A stretch of 16,883 bases of DNA from Saccoglossus kowalevskii (lineage: Eukaryota; Hemichordata; Enteropneusta; Harrimaniidae), in NCBI RefSeq assembly GCF_000003605.2, contig NW_003141924.1, positions 1 to 16,883 on the forward strand, given 5' to 3'. A model generated the notes under the pieces. The model ran no database searches. It worked only from the letters and a program-made list of their open reading frames with translations, and had not been told where the DNA came from. The position numbers were made by a program, and so were the translations under genes. Every line of letters starts with the position of its first letter. The stretch's first letter is position 1. This document shows, one piece after another, positions 10,226-16,883 of this stretch.

Positions 10226-12347
10226 ATGACTGGTCCATGTGTTATCAACATTGACTATAATGATTGGATGTGCACTAGGTGACTGGTCCATGTGTTATCA
10301 ACATTGACTATAATGATTGGATGTGGACTAGGTGACTGGTCCATGTGTTATCAATATTGACTATAATGATTGGATGTGGATTAGGTGACTGGTCCATGTG
10401 TTATCAATATTGACTACAATGATTGGATGTGGGCTAGGTGACTGGTCCATGTTTTATCAATATTGACTATAATGATTGGATGTGGAGTAGGTGACTGGTC
10501 CATGTGTTATCAATATTGACTATAATGATTGGATGTGGACTAGATGGCTGGTCCATGTGTTATCAATATTGACTACAATGATTGGATGTGGACTAGGTGA
10601 CTGGTCCATGTGTTATCAATATTGACTACAATGATTGGATGTGGGCTAGGTGACTGGTCCATGTGTTATCAATATTGACTATAATGATTGGATGTGGAGT
10701 AGGTGACTGGTCCATGTGTTATCAATATTGACTATAATGATTGGATGTGGACTAGATGGCTGGTCCATGTGTTATCAATATTGACTATAATGATTGGATG
10801 TGCACTAGGTGACTGGTCCATGTGTTATCAATATTGACTATAATGATTGGATGTGTACTAGGTGACTGGTCCATGTGTTATCAATATTGACTAATGATTG
10901 GATGTGCACTAGGTGACTGGTCCATGTGTTATCAATATTGACTACAATGATTGGATGTGGACTAGGTGACTGGTCCATGTGTTATCAATATTGACTACAA
11001 TGATTGGATGTGGACTAGGTGGCTGGTCCATGTGTTATCAATATTGACTATAATGATTGGATGTGGACTAGGTGACTGGTCCATGTGTTATCAATATTGA
11101 CTATAATGATTGGATGTGGACTAGGTGGCTGGTCCATGTGTTATCAATATTGACTATAATGATTGGATGTGGACTAGATGACTGGTCCATGTGTTATCAA
11201 TATTGACTATAATGATTGGATGTGCACTAGGTGACTGGTCCATGTGTTATCAATATTGACTACAATGATTGGATGTGGACTAGATGGCTGGTCCATGTGT
11301 TATCAATATTGACTATAATGATTGGATGTGGACTAGATGACTGGTCCATGTGTTATCAATATTGACTATAATGATTGGATGTGCACTAGGTGACTGGTCC
11401 ATGTGTTATCAATATTGACTATAATGATTGGATGTGGACTAGATGACTGGTCCATGTGTTATCAATATTGACTATAATGATTGGATGTGGACTAGATGAC
11501 TGGTCCATGTGTTATCAATATTGACTATAATGATTGGATGTGCACTAGGTGGCTGGTCCATGTGTTATCAATATTGACTATAATGATTGGATGTGGACTA
11601 GGTGGCTGGTCCATGTGTTATCAATATTGACTACAATGATTGGATGTGGACTAGGTGGCTGGTCCATGTGTTATCAATATTGACTATAATGATTGGATGT
11701 GGACTTGATGGCTGGTCCATGTGTTATCAATATTGACTATAATGATTGGATGTGGACTAGATGACTGGTCCATGTGTTATAAATATTGACTATAATGATT
11801 GGATGTGCACTAGGTGACTGGTCCATGTGTTATCAATATTGACTATAATGATTGGATGTGGACTAGGTGACTGGTCCATGTGTTATCAATATTGACTATA
11901 ATGATTGGATGTGGACTAGGTGACTGGTCCATGTGTTATCAATATTGACTATAATGATTGGATGTGCACTAGGTGACTGGTCCATGTGTTATCAATATTG
12001 ACTATAATGATTGGATGTGGACTAGGTGACTGGTCCATGTGTTATCAATATTGACTATAATGATTGGATGTGGACTAGGTGACTGGTCCATGTGTTATCA
12101 ATATTGACTATAATGATTGGATGTGGACTAGGTGACTGGTCCATGTGTTATCAATATTGACTATAATGATTGGATGTGCACTAGGTGACTGGTCCATGTG
12201 TTATCAATATTGACTATAATGATTGGATGTGGACTAGATGACTGGTCCATGTGTTATCAATATTGACTATAATGATTGGATGTGCACTAGGTGACTGGTC
12301 CATGTGTTATCAATATTGACTATAATGATTGGATGTGGACTAGGTGA

Positions 12348-13081
12348 CTGGTCCATGTGTTATCAATATTGACTATAATGATTGGATGTGGACTAGGTGA
12401 CTGGTCCATGTGTTATCAATATTGACTATAATGATTGGATGTGCACTAGGTGACTGGTCCATGTGTTATCAATATTGACTACAATGATTGGATGTGGACT
12501 AGGTGACTGGTCCATGTGTTATCAATATTGACTATAATGATTGGATGTGCACTAGGTGACTGGTCCATGTGTTATCAACATTGACTATAATGATTGGATG
12601 TGCACTAGGTGACTGGTCCATGTGTTATCAATATTGACTATAATGATTGGATGTGGACTAGGTGACTGGTCCATGTGTTATCAATATTGACTATAATGAT
12701 TGGATGTGGACTAGGTGACTGGTCCATGTGTTATCAATGTTGACTATAATGATTGGATGTGGACTAGGTGACTGGTCCATGTGTTATCAATATCGACTAC
12801 AATGATTGGATGTGGACTTAGGTGACTGGTCCATGTGTTATCAATATTGACTATAATGATTGGATGTGCAGTAGGTGACTGGTCCATGTGTTATCAATAT
12901 TGACTACAATGATTGGATGTGGATTAGGTGACTGGTCCATGTGTTATCAATATTGACTATAATGATTGGATGTGCACTTGGTGACTGGTCCATGTGTTAT
13001 CAATATTGACAATAATGATTGGATGTGGACTAGGTGACTGGTCCATGTGTTATCAATATTGACTATAATGATTGGATGTGG
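12348..13081 (+). repeat. Array segment C, copy 2
   Basis: Identical over 734 bp to 3829-4562, including the CpG-bearing CAATATCGAC unit at 12790 and the single-base insertion near 12819. Immediately to its right comes one cycle of the four-unit repeat (CATGTATT at 13097, then GACTTGATGGCT), which does not follow copy 1. The right-hand junction therefore joins material related to two other places in the array. Confidence 0.9.
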
Positions 13082-15716
13082 GCTAGGTGACTGGTCCATG
13101 TATTATCAATATTGACTATAATGATTGGATGTGGACTTGATGGCTGGTCCATGTGTTATCAATATTGACTACAATGATTGGATGTGGACTAGGTGACTGG
13201 TCCATGTGTTATCAATATTGACTATAATGATTGGATGTGGGCTAGGTGACTGGTCCATGTGTTATCAATATTGACTATAATGATTGGATGTGGGCTAGGT
13301 GACTGGTCCATGTGTTATCAATATTGACTACAATGATTGGATGTGGACTAGGTGACTGGTCCATGTGTTATCAATGTTGACTATAATGATTGGATGTGGG
13401 CTAGGTGACTGGTCCATGTGTTATCAATATTGACTACAATGATTGGATGTGGACTAGGTGACTGGTCCATGTGTTATCAATAATGACTATAATGATTGGA
13501 TGTGGACTAGATGACTGGTCCATGTGTTATCAATGTTGACTATAATGATTGGATGTGGATTAGGTGACTGGTCCATGTGTTATCAATATTGACTATAATG
13601 ATTGGATGTGGACTAGGTGACTGGTCCATGTGTTATCAATATTGACTATAATGATTGGATGTGGACTATGTGACTGGTCCATGTGTTATCAATATTGACT
13701 ATAATGATTGGATGTGGACTAGGTGACTGGTCCATGTGTTATCAATATTGACTATAATGATTGGATGTGGACTAGGTGACTGGTCCATGTGTTATCAATA
13801 TTGACTATAATGATTGGATGTGGACTAGGTGACTGGTCCATGTGTTATCAATATTGACTACAATGATTGGATGTGGACTAGGTGACTGGTCCATGTGTTA
13901 TCAATATTGACTACAATGATTGGATGTGGACTAGGTGACTGGTCCATGTGTTATCAATATTGACTATAATGATTGGATGTGGACTAGGTGACTGGTCCAT
14001 GTGTTATCAATATTGACTATAATGATTGGATGTGGACTAGGTGACTGGTCCATGTGTTATCAATATTGACTACAATGATTGGATGTGGACTAGGTGACTG
14101 GTCCATGTGTTATCAATATTGACTATAATGATTGGATGTGGACTAGGTGACTGGTCCATGTGTTATCAATATTGACTACAATGATTGGATGTGGATTAGG
14201 TGACTGGTCCATGTGTTATCAATATTGACTATAATGATTGGATGTGGACTAGGTGGCTGGTCCATGTGTTGTCAATATTGACTATAATGATTGGATGTGG
14301 ACTAGATGACTGGTCCATGTGTTATCAATATTGACTATAATGATTGGATGTGGACTAGGTGACTGGTCCATGTGTTATCAATGTTGACTATAATGATTGG
14401 ATGTGGACTAGGTGACTGGTCCATGTGTTATCAATATAGACTAATGATTGGATGTGCACTAGGTGACTGGTCCATGTGTTATCAATATTGACTACAATGA
14501 TTGGATGTGGACTAGGTGACTGGTCCATGTGTTATCAATATTGACTATAATGATTGGATGTGGACTAGGTGGCTGGTCCATGTGTTATCAATATTGACTA
14601 TAATGATTGGATGTGGACTAGGTGACTGGTCCATGTGTTATCAATATTGACTATAATGATTGGATGTGGACTAGGTGACTGGTCCATGTGTTATCAATAT
14701 TGACTATAATGATTGGATGTGGACTAGGTGACTGGTCCATCTGTTATCAATATTGACTATAATGATTGGATGTGGACTAGGTTGCTGGTCCATGTGTTAT
14801 CAATATTGACTATAATGATTGGATGTGGACTAGATGACTGGTCCATGTGTTATCAATATTGACTATAATGATTGGATGTGCACTAGGTGACTGGTCCATG
14901 TGTTATCAATATTGACTACAATGATTGGATGTGGACTAGATGGCTGGTCCATGTGTTATCAATATTGACTATAATGATTGGATGTGGACTAGATGACTGG
15001 TCCATGTGTTATCAATATTGACTATAATGATTGGATGTGGACTAGGTGACTGGTCCATGTGTTATCAATATTGACTATAATGATTGGATGTGGACTAGGT
15101 GGCTGGTCCATGTGTTATCAATATTGACTATAATGATTGGATGTGGACTAGATGACTGGTTCATGTGTTATCAATATTGACTATAATGATTGGATGTGCA
15201 CTAGGTGACTGGTCCATGTGTTATCAATATTGACTATAATGATTGGATGTGGGCTAGGTGACTGGTCCATGTATTATCAATATTGACTATAATGATTGGA
15301 TGTGCACTAGGTGGCTGGTCCATGTGTTATCACTATTGACTATAATGATTGGATGTGCACTAGGTGGCTGGTCCATGTGTTATCAATATTGACTATAATG
15401 ATTGGATGTGGACTAGATGACTGGTCCATGTGTTATCAATATTGACTATAATGATTGGATGTGGACTAGATGACTGGTCCATGTGTTATCAATATTGACT
15501 ATAATGATTGGATGTGGACTAGGTGACTGGTCCATGTGTTATCAATATTGACTATAATGATTGGATGTGGACTAGATGACTGGTCCATGTGTTATCAATA
15601 TTGACTACAATGATTGGATGTGGACTAGATGACTGGTCCATGTTTTATCAATATTGACTATAATGATTGGATGTGGACTAGATGACTGGTCCATGTGTTA
15701 TCAATATTGACTATAA

Positions 15717-15897
15717 AGATTGGATGTGGCAGAGCAGACTGGTCTATGTGTACTCCATATTGACTACAATGATCCGCTGTGGGGTAGGAGGAGGGTCCAT
15801 GTGTTCTCAATTCTGTCTATAATGATGGGACGTGGGTTAGGGGAAGGGTCCATGTGTTATCTATATTGACTAATGATCGGATGTGGGATAGGTGACT
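15717..15897 (+). repeat. Diverged island 2: about three and a half degenerate units
   Basis: Unit starts at 15741, 15794 and 15847 stay in exact 53-bp phase with the clean unit at 15688. The last unit is 51 bp because of the common 2-base deletion, and the next clean unit starts at 15898. Changes include GCAGAGCAGACT, GATCCGCTGTGG, GGAGGAGGGTCC, CAATTCTGTC and GATGGGACGTGG. CpG is present at about 15774, 15825 and 15877. The changes differ from those of island 1, so the two are independent relics of older repeat sequence rather than copies of each other. Confidence 0.85.
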
Positions 15898-16072
15898 GGT
15901 CCACGTGTTATCAATATTGACTATAATGATTGGATGTGGACTAGATGACTGGTCCATGTGTTATCAATATTGACTATAATGATTGGATGTGGGCTAGGTG
16001 ACTGGTCCACGTGTTATCAATATTGACTATAAATGATTGGATGTGGGCTAGGTGACTGGTCCACGTGTTATC
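15898..16072 (+). repeat. Three units carrying CACGTG instead of CATGTG
   Basis: CACGTG occurs at 15902-15907, 16008-16013 and 16062-16067, directly after island 2. It is a palindromic, canonical E-box sequence and contains CpG. Everywhere else I looked, the same site reads CATGTG, which is what cytosine deamination of CACGTG would give. The third unit region also has the rare TATAAATG insertion, shared only with the unit just after island 1. Confidence 0.75.
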
Positions 16073-16852
16073 AATATTGACTATAATGATTGGATGTGGA
16101 CTAGATGACTGGTCCATGTGTTATCAATGTTGACTATAATGATTGGATGTGCACTAGATGACTGGTCCATGTGTTATCAATATTGACTATAATGATTGGA
16201 TGTGGACTAGATGACTGGTCCATGTGTTATCAATATTGACTATAATGATTGGATGTGGGCTAGGTGACTGGTCCATGTGTTATCAATGTTGACTATAATG
16301 ATTGGATGTGGACTAGGTGACTGTCCCATGTGTTATCAATATTGACTATAATGATTGGATGTTTGCTAGGTGACTGGTCCATGTGTTATCAATATTGACT
16401 ATAATGATTGGATGTGGACTAGATGACTGGTCCATGTGTTATCAATATTGACTATAATGATTGGATGTGGACTAGATGACTGGTCCATGTGTTATCAATA
16501 TTGACTATAATGATTGGATGTGCACTAGGTGACTGGTCCATGTGTTATCAATATTGACTATAATGATTGGATGTGGGCTAGGTGACTGGTCCATGTGTTA
16601 TCAATATTGACTATAATGATTGGATGTGGACTAGGTGACTGTCCCATGTGTTATCAATATTGACTACAATGATTGGATGTGGGCTAGGTGACTGGTCCAT
16701 GTGTTATCAATGTTGACTATAATGATTGGATGTGGACTAGGTGACTGGTCCATGTGTTATCAATATTGACTATAATGATTGGATGTGGACTAGGTGACTG
16801 GTCCATGTGTTATCAATATTGACTATAATGATTGGATGTGGACTAGATGACT

Positions 16853-16883
16853 GGTCCATGTGTTATCAATGTTGACTACAATG
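16853..16883 (+). repeat. Partial last unit, cut by the window edge
   Basis: The first 31 bases of a normal unit of the CAATGTT, CTACAAT type. Nothing suggests decay towards a right border, so the array continues beyond the window. Confidence 0.9.

Larger units (their letters stand above)
174..16883 (+). repeat. Giant 53-bp tandem-repeat (satellite) array, about 315 units
   Basis: The unit is 53 bp. Numbered from the first G of GGTCC, it reads GGTCCATGTG (1-10), the 10-bp palindrome TCAATATTGA (14-23), CTATAAT (24-30), GATTGGATGTG (31-41) and GACTAGGTGACT (42-53). There are 315 complete units from 174 to 16852, plus a partial unit at 16853-16883. Units with 2 bases missing (TATAAT to TAAT) have GACTAATG at 1202, 1836, 5231, 5494, 5757, 6179, 7608, 7871, 8346, 9884, 10889, 14439 and 15868. 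One 57-bp unit lies at 3456-3512. Six units are 54 bp, with the extra base near 4299, 8721, 9479, 9614, 12819 and 16031. The consensus is 38% GC, has no CpG, and has 14 G to 6 C on the + strand. The 53-bp period is not a multiple of three and two of the three phases hit TGA, so it is not coding. This is satellite or large-minisatellite DNA; chromosomal position and function cannot be told from the window. Confidence 0.98.

Noticed and set aside
174-16883. CRISPR array
   Set aside because: The units are contiguous and the whole 53 bp repeats. There are no unique spacers, only point variants of the same sequence, and no cas genes.
174-16883. Bacterial promoters (TTGACT and TATAAT in nearly every unit)
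   Set aside because: The two boxes are adjacent rather than separated by about 17 bases, they recur in every unit because the sequence is repetitive, and nothing is encoded downstream. The context looks eukaryotic.
174-16883. Tandem protein-repeat gene (such as an adhesin or silk-like gene)
   Set aside because: The period of 53 is not divisible by three, so the frame shifts each unit. Two of the three phases meet TGA in the consensus, and indels of 1, 2 and 4 bases are tolerated.
174-16883. Centromeric or telomeric identity
   Set aside because: Higher-order structure is compatible with a centromeric satellite, but large interstitial minisatellites show the same. There is no telomere motif, no recognised CENP-B box and no chromosomal context.
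174-16883. Unit built from two ancient half-repeats (GACTGGTCCATGTG and GATTGGATGTG)
   Set aside because: The two segments align only with a three-base gap, are unequally spaced (34 and 19 bases), and the rest of the halves does not match. The similarity is too short to claim.

Overview
The window is almost entirely one giant tandem-repeat array (satellite or very large minisatellite). After 123 bases of ordinary AT-rich sequence, a degenerate first unit lies at 124-173. From 174 to the right edge the DNA is an unbroken head-to-tail array of a 53-bp unit. Counting from one GGTCC landmark (174) to the last (16853) gives 16,679 bases, or 315 complete units. The length is 16 bases short of 315 x 53. 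That deficit is fully explained by the indels I can see: thirteen units lacking 2 bases, one unit with 4 extra bases and six units with 1 extra base. The array continues past the window, so its true length is unknown. No protein-coding gene, RNA gene, CRISPR array or transposon can be supported.

The organism is probably a eukaryote. The arguments are a non-coding 16.7-kb array, near-total lack of CpG (about ten in the window) with TG/CA-rich sequence suggesting old CpG methylation and deamination, higher-order repeat structure, and an AT-rich intron- or intergenic-like flank. A marine invertebrate such as a mollusc is only an impression from the flank.

Layout: 1-123 flank with a short perfect hairpin; 124-173 decayed edge unit; 174-8375 homogeneous array rich in long internal duplications; 8376-8693 an island of six strongly diverged units that keep exact 53-bp phase; 8694-15716 homogeneous array; 15717-15897 a second, smaller diverged island; 15898-16883 homogeneous array, including three units carrying CACGTG, cut by the window edge.

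Most units differ at only a few positions (unit positions 10, 18-20, 27, 42-44, 48 and 51, numbering from the first G of GGTCC). The linear order of these variants acts as a barcode showing how the array grew. Blocks of 10-14 units recur without a mismatch at distances of 2-9 kb: 3829-4562 = 12348-13081; 1539-2077 = 7311-7849; 678-1100 = 6183-6605; 5151-5760 = 7528-8137 with one mismatch. A four-unit (about 212-bp) higher-order repeat is present in several places. The biology visible here is repeat evolution by unequal exchange, segmental duplication and conversion. Any function for the array, such as centromeric, heterochromatic or protein-binding, is not shown by the sequence.
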